Part shown: one piece after another, positions 49,536 through 60,425 of the stretch
Position numbering within the stretch: position 1 is the first letter of the stretch
Layout of the letters: each line of letters begins with the position of its first letter
Assembly (NCBI RefSeq): GCF_030867095.1
Contig: NC_081824.1
Location: 48,084,882 to 48,148,881 of the forward strand
Source: Alligator mississippiensis
Taxonomy: Eukaryota; Chordata; Crocodylia; Alligatoridae
Length of the DNA stretch: 64,000 bases
Direction of reading: 5' to 3'
The notes under the pieces: model-generated
The model's database searches: none
What the model was told of the DNA's origin: nothing
Seen by the model: only the letters and a program-made list of their open reading frames with translations
Position numbers and translations under genes: made by a program

Positions 49536-51270
49536 ATAATGTTGTGGTTATTAGTAAAAGCATACAAAAATAACATTTTAGTATTTAAAATGCATAGTAG
49601 ATGATGATACAGGAATAGATACCATGAAGCAATATAAAATTGGAAAAGAAAATAAAATACAATAAAATAAAAACAGAAGAACTCTATTTGGTTTTAGCCC
49701 ATATTCATTGTGCAAGTAATGCTTGGGGAGGATAAGACAGGCTGTAAGTCACGGGAAAGGAGCCCAATTGTTTATTTATTAGTCCAGGATTTAAAATTTT
49801 CCACTAATAGAGAGATCCATTTTCCTCTTGTTTCTTTAAAGAATGAACAAGACACAAATGGTGATTTAAGTCATCTATCTCATTCTCTCGGCAAGAACAT
49901 AACAGCTGCAGATATCATTAGAGTGAAAGCAGTCTAGTAATGGCTTCCTTGTTTGTACTTTTGTCCTGCAGATAGGCAGGTTTCTAGGTCAAAGGAGTGC
50001 TTTACTAATCTCAAAAAAAGAAAGTTTGAGAATTTTACTGCCTGCATATTTGTGTGTATGCTGAAATCTTTAGTTCTTAAATTTATATCTTGTTTTAAAT
50101 ATAGGGAAAATGTTGGGTCAGTGATTTTTCCAGGCCATTTGTCTGGAGCAGAACTAACATGGGTGTTATTTAACCATCCAAACAAGAGTTTATTTGGAAA
50201 AGGAGAGGCTTCCAATGTTTATGGAAGGCATACAACAATTCATTTTTACCCAATTGTTTAGTTTTCTTAATTGGGCTAAGGTGCTCACATTAATCAGTCC
50301 TGTTTCAAAGAGCATGAGCTTCCCTCTCCTCATTTATAAAATTACTTAGAGATAAAAACTTCATTAAAAAGCAAGTAGACATGTTTTCTATTTTTGAGTG
50401 AACCATGGATTAGCAACCCCTAGTTCTGTTAGTCCATAATATGATCAGAGCATGTTTGGTATTTGGAATAAAACATCTTGAACCTCAGCATCTGGGCATA
50501 TTTTAGCATATTTAGAATATCAGTTTGTAGCTGTCCGTGTTTAGCCATAACTCCCTTCTGAATACCATTCAGACCTGCTTTTTATTGAGAGCACAGCAGT
50601 AGTAACAACTTGTCTGTGTTTTACATCATGCTGTACTCCCTAGGCACATTGCAATAGCTTCGTAAGGCATTCTCTGTCATCCTTCTGTTGTATTCCTAGT
50701 TACAAGTTCATATTTGACTTAGAAAGACTAAGTCAAGGAATGATATGCGGCTTTACAAACATCACTATGAAGACCCTAATATTTAAAGTGGTTTGAGGTG
50801 TTTTGTTGGATCTGGGACAGAAATTCAATAAATCATTTAAGTCTGATACTACATCCCTCCAGGTTTACCTTAAATGGGTTTTGGCCATTTTGAAAGCAGT
50901 TTACGTGTACTGAACTTCTGTTGTGTTACAGTTTGAACTGGTTACTAATCACTTATACTGGCTTATATGTAATTTCTCTTCCTAGCTTTGAGATAATCCC
51001 TTGCAGAGCGAGAAAGTAAAACAACCTCAAACTCTGGAGAAAAACATTTCTAAAGGATGCTTTTCCTTCTTCTCTCCATTTTAGATCATATGTCTTCTAG
51101 TGGTACTGTTTCTCCAAACTCACTGAATTTGTGGATACCTTTTTTTTTCACGTTGCGGAAAAAATAATCATAAAATCACTTTTCTTCATGTCTATCACCA
51201 TGCAACAATGCTGAATATTTGGTGGCTTGTTATGAGTTGAATGCCTAGCATTCAGGAGGATAAGTTCTTT
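49536..51270. other. Intergenic, nothing recognised
   Basis: AT-rich sequence without recognised repeats or exons; the frames at 49710-50261 lack motifs and are mutually overlapping on opposite strands. Confidence 0.45.
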
Positions 51271-51273
51271 GGG

Positions 51274-51600
51274 TAGATGTGATATCTTTTATTAGACCAA
51301 CTAAATAATTGGAAAAATTGTTCTTTGCAAGCTTTTGGGCACAAACACCCTTCTTCAGACACAGGGAGTCTGCTGGTGTTTTATGTTCTCCATGCTGGAA
51401 TAGAAGCCAATATGCAAAATGCAGGTCTGTGAAAATGAAAATGCAAATGTATGGCAGTGAGGATCAGAGGTGATGGGAGACAGGTGTGAAACAGATAGGT
51501 GGGAAAGGAAAGGAGGAAATGTTGATCTGGTGACAGAACATAGCTGGTAAAATGTAGAGAGGTTACCTGGGGTTATTGGATGGCAGGTATATGTAACCTG
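51274..51600 (-). mobile_element. Penelope-like element, 3-prime part (split copy)
   Basis: The plus strand reads agatgtgatatcttttattagaccaacta, then gcaagcttttgggcacaaacacccttcttcag, the reverse complement of the Penelope-like 3-prime end. The following 230 bases correspond in order to the 59880-60110 segment of the copy at 59781. Continuity breaks near 51600 and resumes at about 54025. Confidence 0.75.
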
Positions 51601-54024
51601 GGTACACCCAAGGGTGTGCCCTGTCCTCACCTGGATGTGATAGGTGGACAGGCAATAGTGCTGTGAGAAGGAGGTGGTCACTTGAGTTCAGATCCCTCTA
51701 TCCTCTATAGAGCCAGGCCAGGCAAATGTTATTTAACTATATACAGTTTATTGATTCATAATATAAATATAAAAACACACCTGAAATATCTACAAAGGAT
51801 AGACAATAAACTATACTTCAAAATAATTGATGGTCTGGGAACTGACCCTCCACTGGGGTGTCACACCCAGCACCAAGCAAGGTGAGTCCCCTAGTCACCG
51901 TAGGCACAGAGGAGTGATGGATCCTGAAATAGGTAAGCACAGGTAAGTCAACATAGCCAGTGAATAACCAGGAACCCAATAGGACAATAAACAGAATATG
52001 GCAGTGGAAGGGTAAGTTCACTCACAGGAAAAGTAGCAACTAAATAAGAATATATATATATATATGGTAAGACATAACAATAAACAATTCGGTTAGAAAT
52101 TGTATACAAAATATACAAAGCAACCTCCAAAATATCAGGTGCACACCCACTCTATTCTGGAAGCATGGACACTAAGGATGTGCAAAGTGGGCCGTATTCT
52201 ATTTGGATTCAGATTCAGCCCGATTTGGGGGACAGTGATCCAATTCACTGATTTGGATCACTGTCCCAATTTGATTTGGCTGAATCTGAATCTGAAGATT
52301 CAATTCTGATTCAGAGAATCAGCTATTTTGCCATAGACACGGCTTTATAGGTTTTTTCTACATACTTCAAGGTACCAGGCACAGCTCATGAACGCTGAGA
52401 TAGTGGGACAGATGGAGCACCCTACAGGAGCACAGGGGGCCCCCCGTGTGCTTGGCAGTGGACCCGGAAGTGGAATGGAAGTACTTCCAGTCCACTTCTG
52501 GGTCCATCTCTGAGCGCATGGGGAATCCCCCCATGTTCCCCCTGCTTAGTGATCAGCTGCAGGAGGACCCCGGGTGCCCCCCCAGACCCAGGAGGCACCA
52601 GTTGGTGAGGCAGGGGGCAGAGGGGCTATCCCTCACGTGCTCTGCGGTGGACCTGGAAGTGGACTGGAAGTGCTTCTGGTCCACTTCTGGGTCTGCCGCT
52701 GAGCGCTGGGGACCCCCCCACACTCCCATGGGACACTCCATCCTCCCCACCATCTCAGCATTCACGAGCCGCCTGGTACCTTGAGGTATGTAGAAAAAAC
52801 ATATAAAGCTGTGTCTATGTCTGAATTGTTGAATTTCTCCAAATCTCTCCAGATTGAATCAATTCAATTCGGAGAGATTAATGGGTCCCCTAATTCGATT
52901 CAGATTTGGAGATTTGACCACCGAATCAGGCCGAATCTCCTCCAAATCAAATCAGTGGCTGAAGCTTTGCACAGTCCTAATAGACACACTAGAAGCTAGG
53001 GTCCCCTTCCCCAGAGATCAAAGGCCCTAGCAAAACTCTTGATAGCAACAATAGGGGCCCAATGCCTTCCCTCCTGAGCCAGTGCTGAGACTAGGACCTT
53101 TACTCACTGGCTCCCCAGTGGGGTCCTCTTCCCCCAAAGATCACCTCCTCTGTAGGACCCACTTTCCCCAGCAACTCACATTCCACTCTCTAGGGCTGTC
53201 GGGGCTCATCCCTTGGTAGTTGGCTCCACTGTGGCTTCCTTCCCACAGTGCCTCTGGCTCTTCTTGTGGCCTGGTACCCTGCCCTGGGCACCCAGGCTGA
53301 GTCACGCTGCCTTCTCTGCTTCCCAGCCTCACACTGGGGTTTCTCCCGCAGCTCTATGCCCTGCTGTAGGCACCGAGGCTTCTTTTAGTTGTATCGGGAC
53401 ACACTCCCAGCTCTGCCTGCCTGGCCTTGTGCTTGGAGCTTTCCTGCCAGCCCCATGCTCTGCTCTGGGCACAAAGGGGGTGGGGGCTCTTTTAGCTCTG
53501 CTGAGTCACGCTACTGGCTTCGGCTACCCAGCCTCATGTCAGGATCACAAACCTGAACCCCCTAAGCGGTTCCCAGGGCCAAGGCTCCATGCATTGGGTT
53601 GTGCACCATAAGGTGGCCCAAGCAGTCTTGAACCACTCCCAGGGTTGAGACTCCATGCACTGGGCCATGCACTGCTGGAGCTTCCTGATGCTTGCTCCCT
53701 GAGTGGCATCCTCAGGGGTTCTTCTGGGCGATCGCAAACTGGATATCCCCCCCAGCTCTTCTGGGCCCCATTCTTCTTGAGTCCCTCAATGTGTCTGCCC
53801 TGCGTGCCGTGCATGGTGTCCTTTTATTCTCTTTGGAGGTTCTGCCCCTGAAGTCTGCCGGATCTGCAAGGTGCAGTTCTCAATCAGGTCCAGGGATCTT
53901 TGCTCCCCCACCCCAGGGCAGGGGCAGGGCAAGCCTCTCCCCACTACCACTTGATTGGTAGAAATACTCCACCAGTCAGAATTGCCCTCCTCCAAGCCTG
54001 GCATGTTGTGCAAAGCAGTGAGCC
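51601..54024. mobile_element. Insertion splitting a Penelope-like copy; LTR-like flanks around an hAT element
   Basis: Sequence absent from the corresponding place in the 59781 copy. The left part contains tttaactatatacagtttattgattcataatataa, which on the minus strand supplies AATAAA, as in a retroviral or LTR polyadenylation region. The right part, 52990-54020, is GC-rich and non-coding. A TG...CA-bounded LTR is plausible, but ends and target duplication were not resolved. No viral protein frame is recognisable. Confidence 0.35.
52173..52979. mobile_element. Non-autonomous hAT-type element with long inverted repeats
   Basis: Termini TAAGGATGTGCAAAG and, reverse-complemented, TAGGACTGTGCAAAG. 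The flanking 8-mers ATGGACAC (52165-52172) and ATAGACAC (52980-52987) differ at one base, a hAT-size target duplication. The inverted repeats extend about 230 bp: the tctacatacttcaaggtaccaggc segment on the left pairs with gcctggtaccttgaggtatgtaga on the right. The centre has two direct copies of a roughly 75-bp unit (ggaagtgga, ccacttctgggtc, gctgagcgc). No transposase. Confidence 0.8.
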
Positions 54025-54262
54025 TACCACACACAAATCCAATATCTATATTTAGTCCATGAGTTTTTTTATCCAGTAGATTTATGAAGTTAGTAGGCTC
54101 ATCTATGAAAGATGTTTTGTAGATTTCCTTTGAGGATTAGAACTGAGAGATTGGAGATGGAGTGGTTGTCTTGTGAGAAGTGGGCCCCTACAGGTAATTG
54201 GATATTTTTGTCTTTGGTATACATTCATTCTGGAATGCATTTGTTGTCAGGGGGGAAATGTC
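54025..54262 (-). mobile_element. Penelope-like element, GIY-YIG part (split copy)
   Basis: Matches in order the 60130-60350 portion of the copy at 59781 (tagtccatgagttttt, gtaggctcatctatgaaagatg, gaggattagaactgagagattgg). On the minus strand it is the C-terminal endonuclease region, with frameshifts. It completes the element that starts at 51274. Confidence 0.75.
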
Positions 54263-54316
54263 AGTGAAGAAAAAGTAGTTTTTTTGTGAGTTGCAATATG
54301 ATGTTTACCACATACT

Positions 54317-54566
54317 GGGCACATCTACACATTCATTAATGTGCTGTAGTTATTGTGCATTAAGTTGAATACTTGGTTAAGCAAGTACTAAATTAATGTG
54401 CAGTAACTACCACACAGTAGCAAGTGTGCACAGGTTTTGAGTGATGCTTCCTGCACAGTAGCCTAATGTTACTGCTTAGTAGTGTATTAGCACAGTTTTT
54501 GCCTGGTACATTATTGTGCAGGGTTATTAGGCTACTGAGCAGTCAGCATCTTGTGTAGACTTGCCC
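54317..54566. mobile_element. MITE, 3-bp TSD family (copy C)
   Basis: The ends GGGCACATCTACACATTC and, reverse-complemented, GGGCAAGTCTACACAAG form clear terminal inverted repeats. The flanks are ACT at 54314-54316 and ACT at 54567-54569, a 3-bp duplication. The interior is non-coding with aatgtgc, cagtaact and tagtgtattagcac words. About 250 bp. Confidence 0.75.
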
Positions 54567-54939
54567 ACTCTTACACCTGTGCCAGTTTTTGCCCACTTTC
54601 TTTCACATGGCATACACACCGTCAAAGAAAGCAGCAGCCATAATTTAGAGTAGGCTCAGAAGCTACTTATGAAGGTGACTAATAACAGTTAGACTCAAGA
54701 ACAGTGATTTGATTTCTATCAAGCTTTGCCACTCAAGATGTCCTTTCCTTTAATGTATTTTATTACACATGTCCATAACAAATGATTTCAATTGAAGTCT
54801 TTGTCCCCTGAGAACTAATGAACTTGACTAAATGCTTCATTGTGTTTCTGTCTCCCTTGTTTAAACCTTGCTAAATACCATTGTCCTCTGGCAACCTAAC
54901 TATGATTCTTTAATCTCAGTTGCTTTTAGCTGACACCTA

Positions 54940-55234
54940 GGGCACCTTTACATGTGCTCTTGACTGGGGGGGGGGGTGGCGTGCATTAATTAGAGGGGCT
55001 TCAAGAGCTGCTCTAATTAAAATGTCTGCAGCATCTTGGGTATTCAGTGTCCTGCACTTCAAAATGGTGGCAGGGGTACTTTAACTTAAAGTTCATTTGA
55101 CGAGCTTTAGTAAAAGTATCTTCATCACCATTTTGAAGCATGGGGACAATAAATACATGAGACCTGGAGGCTTCTGGAGCCAGATGCTCCAGCACATTGT
55201 AATTACAATGCATCGAGCATGTCTACAGGCACCC
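54940..55234. mobile_element. MITE, related subfamily with 3-bp TSD (copy E)
   Basis: The ends GGGCACCTTTACATGTGCTC and, reverse-complemented, GGGTGCCTGTAGACATGCTC match at most positions. Flanks are CTA (54937-54939) and CTA (55235-55237). The interior is self-complementary around ttcaaaatggtggcag and tcaccattttgaagc, and a G-run of about 11 sits near 54965. A diverged sister copy lies at 58664-58990. Confidence 0.75.
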
Positions 55235-55758
55235 CTAATTTCCCAAATGCATTAGTGGAGCTTACTTGTGAGGCAGATATTAGCTTTGCTGCTTAAGAAA
55301 AACTTGTTTAGGAAAAGCTTCTGTCTGATATTGTGAGCATAGGAAATAAATGGTATGGATTCCTAAACCTTTTTTATTACTAAGCAGAACAGTATAAAAA
55401 CTATGTGGTTTTTTTTTTGTCAACGTAAAACAGTAATTTTTAACTTTGAAAAAAGAGTGCATGTGTAACAATACTATTCTGTAGAAAAGTCAAGTACCTA
55501 TTTGTACAGTTTTCACTGTTATAAACTGTTACAAACACACTTATTCCATGTTTGGCTAACTGCTTTGGACTTTGATAAGATTGACATTTTGTGATGGGCG
55601 AGTAAATTTATCTTTATTAGCATAGAAAGTAACTGCTGTAAACAAAGGCAATAAAACTGATAAACGGAGCATCTGAAAATCCCTATCCCTGTGTATATTG
55701 TAACAGGAGACAGGCCTAAAATTAGACCTCTGAGGGTGCGTCCAGACAAGTGCGTATG

Positions 55759-55804
55759 TGCCTCTTGCAGCATCTCAAAGCCCTTTGAGATGCTGAAAGA
55801 GGCA
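55759..55804. repeat. Near-perfect 22-bp hairpin
   Basis: TGCCTCTTGCAGCATCTCAAAG at 55759-55780 pairs with 55783-55804 at 21 of 22 positions across a 2-nt loop. It sits about 20 bases inside a gggtgcgtccagac edge that resembles the ends of other MITEs in the window. The loop is too small for a microRNA precursor. Confidence 0.65.
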
Positions 55805-55819
55805 TGTGAAGGAACATAA

Positions 55820-56736
55820 GGACATTCAAATAAAGACTGCAGATTTGCAGCGCAGGGGCAAAATTAGACCGCTGGATATCCAGGGATCAAAAAATACCCC
55901 GGGGAAAAAAAGTGGGGCAGGGAACTGGATGCTCAGTCCTCGACAGAGATGCTCTGGAAGCCAGCCCCACTGATCACTGCTGGCAATTAAAAAAAAAAAA
56001 GCCCCCTCACTCACTGGAAGTAGCAGCTGCTGTAAGGGTCACTGGAGCCTCATGGCAGAGCCCCCCTGCACAGCATGGGGCAGCTGGGGGCAGCAGGGAT
56101 TGGCCCCGGCTGTCTGGCACTCACTGTCCCATCACATGGGTGCAGCCTGGGTTGGCAGGGGCTGCTTGGGCTGAGCAGTGGGAAAGGGGCACATGAGCCC
56201 TGTGGGGGGGTAGCCCCTGTAGGGACCATGTGACCCCTGTCAGGGCGGGGGGGGCTGTGGCTATAGTCCTGTGGGGGGCAGTCTGTGTGCTGTGTGGGGG
56301 GGCTGCATCCTGCAGGGGGCAGGGGACCTACCACTCCTGGGCAGCGCCCCCCCTCACAGTCCACCCACACTTACCCACACACCGCATGGCCCTCCACATC
56401 TCTCCACAGCCACCCACATCCCCCCACCCCTCTTCCCACCCCGCTTCTGCAAACCCCACATCCCCCAAGCACACACGCTGCATGCCCAGCTGCCAAACAG
56501 GATGAAACCTGCTGGCAGGAGCTGTGGCTGCAGGGCCAGCTGTCACCACATCTTGGTTAGTGAAGGTGTCAGGGGGAGCTCCAACTGCTCTATGGTAAGA
56601 AAACCAAAGGCAAACAGCAAAACATATAGGTATTTAGACTCCATTTTATTATGATGATAGAGACACTGGTATGATAGAGGCTTCCAAATTGCTTTAATAC
56701 TGTAGATATATTAATAAAACATTGCCCAATTGATCA
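55820..56736. other. GC-rich non-coding region
   Basis: Pyrimidine/purine-skewed GC-rich sequence with G-runs around 56200-56330 and C-runs around 56340-56470. CpG is sparse, so it does not look like a CpG-island promoter. Open frames on both strands follow composition. Likely repeat-derived. Confidence 0.4.
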
Positions 56737-56751
56737 CTCTCTCTCTCACTC

Positions 56752-56791
<40 letters not shown>
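56737..56791. repeat. Compound microsatellite (CT)n-(AT)n
   Basis: A CT run at 56737-56752 is followed by about 19 uninterrupted AT units at 56753-56791. Confidence 0.9.
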
Positions 56792-56794
<3 letters not shown>

Positions 56795-56839
56795 GTCTTC
56801 TGTTTTAACTGTGGAGGAACATGGATTTCAGGGTATTTT

Positions 56840-57459
56840 ACAGAGGGAACAACAGAATTCCTGCTAGGGAGGCAAAAGGCAGGACCCAGGCAGAGGAGCC
56901 TGCTCAGAGCTGGCACCTTGGACCCAGCTGGAGGTGACTGACTGTTTGGCCAATTGGGGCCAGGAGGAAGAGCTTTGACAGTTCAAAGCAGGCCACCACA
57001 CAGGGAACATTTTCCGGATGATAGCTGCCCAGATGGCTGGATAGGGGGCACCCATGGCAGTAGTGCTGCACAAAGGCCAACTTTGTAGCCACAGCCCACT
57101 GGCAGCTGGCCCAGAGGGGCAGATGCCTCTACTGGTTGTGCAGCCCCAATTTGGGTCTGGCAGGTGCACAGCAGGTCACAGCCAGGCAGCAGCCCCCACT
57201 GCCAGACTGCTGCAGTGGGTAAAGGGTGCAGGGAACTCTCAGGGCTGCTTCAGCGTTCCAGTTGGCAAAAAGGGTAGTGTCCCCAGGTACCAATTGGCTC
57301 AGACCCATAAGCTCCTGTCTATTTGTGTCATCCAAGTTCTGTGGGCCCTAAGGCACATCCAGCTGACTAGTAGCCCCTACTGTATGGGGCTAATAGATGA
57401 CTGATACAACAAAACTATTGGGACAACCAAGGCAAAAAACAGGATAGGAGTGATGTGAG
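56840..57459. repeat. Probable 3-prime continuation of the non-LTR fragment
   Basis: Sequence just downstream (in element orientation) of the zinc-binding domain, with similar GC content and no other family signature. Its membership in the same element is an inference from adjacency. Confidence 0.3.
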
Positions 57460-58075
57460 GGTCAAAGGGTCAAAATGTGAAAATGAGTGTGCCTGAGGAG
57501 TGCCCTGGGCTGCACCCAATCAAATACGCTCAAAACTCTGCACTCAAAGGCATCCAAGGAGCCGGTAGACACTGCCCACTGGAGCTCTGACTGGAAATGT
57601 GCATGGACAAGCGAGAGAAAAGTGGCCCCACAGTCTCCAGGCACCTTTCTGACCAGAGCCTCCTTCCTGGCCAAGTACAGGGCCCACTTGGCCAGGGCCA
57701 GGAGGAGTTTGACCAGGAGGTCCCAGGACTTGGTGGGGCCATGGTTGAGGTGACCAAAAACAAAAAGATGGAGGGTGAAATTTAACCAGAACCTAAGGAG
57801 GAGGCGCTGCAGGTGGAGGGGTTGCAGCCTGGTGCACTCGAGGATCATGTGCACCAGGGTTTCCCTCTGCCCCCAGAAGGGGCAGGAGACAGGGGTGTCT
57901 GTGAAGCTCTCCACATACATGCCCATGGCAACAGCTCCATGGAGAAGCCACTAGCTGAGGTCCCCAGTGGCTCATAGGATGAGGATGAAGTACAGACTCA
58001 GCCACTGAGGTGCCCCAGCCATGCCCTCGCTGAGCAAGTCCCGCCACCCCAGAAGCTCCTGAAAGTGAGTAGCCC
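57460..58075 (-). mobile_element. Non-LTR retrotransposon fragment: C-terminal zinc-binding RT domain
   Basis: The minus-strand frame at 57926-57462 reads through FTDTPVSCPFWGQRETLVHM, ILECTRLQPLHLQRLLLRF and LLLALAKWALYLARKEAL. The order C-P-F-x-G-Q-x-E-T-x-x-H-x-x-x-x-C is the zinc-binding module found after the RT domain in several LINE clades. The second Cys of the expected CPFCG is Trp here, so the site is damaged. The upstream frame (ELLGWRDLLSEGMAGAPQWL) continues to about 58075. The clade is not CR1; the exact clade is uncertain. Confidence 0.65.
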
Positions 58076-58663
58076 TGAGCTACTTGCTAGGGCAGCTTTT
58101 TGTACTAATGGGGCCAGGACAGTGTAGCTTTTTACACTGCTGGCTCCAGGCTCTACCTCCCCCTGGCTGCAGATTTGAGAGTAGCCAGGCAGGGTTATTT
58201 AGCCCCAAGTAACACAACTTGCACCACACCAAAGTGTATGTCCAGGCACATGAACTGAGGCAAAAAGCCCTGGCTCAGATTTGTGCCACTTCTATTTGAG
58301 CTGCTGCAAGTGCACATGACTGCATGAGTGGATGCGCCTGGAGGCTTTTGATTTGGCTTCTCATTGTTTGTAGTTTTACACTTCAGATAGGTAGGTTTCT
58401 AGGCAAAAAGATACGTATTTGAATATATAAGAGGCAGAGCTGTATGGCATGTATGTGCACATACACACAATTTAGGAACTATATTTATGAACGTACAATA
58501 CATGCCCTGTAAATAAGGTTCATAAGACTGTGAAAGCCACTATATTAAACAAAAAGAATTTGAACTAAATATAACAGAACATGAAAACATGTTATTCCTT
58601 CTGTTTTCCCATTAACATTAGAGAGGGGGTTAACTGTTAGTCTGAAGTCAGGCAGAAGGCAGG

Positions 58664-58990
58664 ATAAGCACCATACTTTTACATGTGCTCTGGGGGTGGG
58701 TGGAGGTGGCGCTTTAATTAAAGCAGCTCCAAGAGCCGCTGTAATTAAAGCTCTGCCACATCTCCTGTATCAGTGTACCCATGCTTCAAAATGATGGTGG
58801 GGTGAGCTCATTCAGTGAGCTTTAGTTTAAGTGCCCCCACCATCACTGTTAAGTGCAAGGATGCTGATACACAAGGTACAGGAGGCTGCTGGAGTGCAGC
58901 AATTGTCATGCTCTAGCAGTCTCAATTAACTGAGTTTGCTCCGAATTCCAGAGCATCAGAGCAGCCTCGGTGCTCATGTATAGGTACCTT
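58664..58990. mobile_element. MITE related to copy E (copy F, diverged)
   Basis: Shares acatgtgctctgggggtgg, agcagctccaagagc and cttcaaaatgatggtgg with the 54940 copy, and is palindromic around ccaccatcactgtt. The right end reverse complement aaggtacctatacatgagc parallels the left end. No clean 3-bp duplication could be assigned. Confidence 0.55.
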
Positions 58991-59320
58991 AGACTGGTTC
59001 ACAGAGACATAAGCTTAATTGCATAAGCATAAGCCTAATTCTTCAGGCTGATGTCACCTATAAAGACTAATTTCTGTCTGAATGAATTCATCTCTAAGGT
59101 GCCATCCTGTCTTGCTTTCTGCGATTGACATTAGTGAGTTAATTCCTGGAGTTAGTTGGCCTAATTCTTTAAAACGAGCCAACTAACTGTATTTTTAAAA
59201 CCAATTCTTTCTTTGATTAATAATAAAATGCATTAATATCATCAGGTGCTTCACTGACCTCTCCCATACGTATTGTAGTTCACTTACATTGCTTCCTATT
59301 GCTTTAATGCTTCGTTGGTA

Positions 59321-59335
59321 CAGCAGATGGCGCCA
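59321..59335 (+). promoter_or_regulatory. CTCF-like motif (strong match)
   Basis: CAGCAGATGGCGCCA satisfies all 15 positions of the CTCF core CASYAGRKGGCRSYR by eye, in sequence not assigned to a repeat. It is about 22 kb upstream of the candidate GCM1 first exon. Occupancy is not shown. Confidence 0.5.
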
Positions 59336-59780
59336 GAGACATTCTTTTCATTACCATTCTGTACCAGATCATTGGCTTTGTTGTTCATGGGTAAATTCCT
59401 GTATTGATATGTCTAATAAATGTTTGTGTGGAAAGTGTTTTTCAATATAAATGCCACCCTAAATTTCTAACCAAAATAATGGGTCAAGCTATAAACTATA
59501 TTTATCCCCATCACTTGTTATTCACTGAAATTCAAACCATTATGACAGAATTAGCATGTGGGTTAAGACTGAAAGAGCAATAAAGGCCCCAGTCCTGAAG
59601 ACTTACACAAGGTGGGAAGATTACTAAATTCAGCGAGACAGCTCACATGAGCAAAATGAAAATTGGAGTCCAGTGCTGGAACAGGTGAGAGCAACATTGG
59701 CTACACTGTCCTTTTTCATTACTTCAAGATGCCTTAGAAAGTTCTTTAAAAAGTTCATAGGCATCAAAGGTACTTTAGTT

Positions 59781-60425
59781 AGATGTGATATCTTTTATTA
59801 GACCAACTGAGTAGTTGGAAAAAAGTTCTTTGCAAGCTTTCAGATGCAATCACCCTTCTTCAGCCATAGGGAGTCTCTGCTGTTCTGAGACTCCAAGGAA
59901 TGAAAAATGCTAAAAGTGTGACAGTATGTTAGTGAAAATGTAAATAGGTGGAAATTAGGAAAATAAAAGGTAGAGAAGGGGAGGGGAGAAAATAGCTGGA
60001 AATTAGGAAGACAAAGGGTAGGAAAGGAGGGGAGGGAAGGAAGGCGAGTGGGGAGAAAAGTGTAAAAGGTCAGGTCTGGAAGATACCTGGTGAATCAGAT
60101 ATCAGGCAGATTGTAATGTGTCATAAATCCAATGTCTATATTGAGTCCATGATTTTTTGTATCCTGTAGATTTATGAAGTTTGTAGGCTCATCCATCTAT
60201 GAAAGGTGTTTTGTAAATTCCCTTTGAGGATTATAACTGAGAGATTGGAGAGCGGGTGACTGTCTTTTGAGAAGTGTGCACCCACAGGTAATTGGGTGTA
60301 TTTTTGTCTTTGATAGATTTTGGGTGTGCGTTCATTCTGGTGCACACTTGTTGTTTGGTTTCTCCTACGTATTTTTGATGAAGGCATTTACTTTTGCTCC
60401 TGTATGGCATAGTTTTACTAACAGA
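59781..60425 (-). mobile_element. Penelope-like element fragment (GIY-YIG endonuclease and 3-prime end)
   Basis: Minus strand, in order: endonuclease text VGETKQQVCTRMNAHPKSIK with a frameshift, then LPVGAHFSKDSHPLSNLSVI and HRWMSLQTS, then the non-coding 3-prime end closing with ctaataaaagatatcacatct. It is the best-preserved Penelope-like copy in the window but lacks the RT core. Confidence 0.82.

Noticed and set aside
55912..56654. CpG-island promoter of a second gene
   Set aside because: The region is GC-rich but CpG-poor, with G- and C-runs; no splice donors or coding exons follow.
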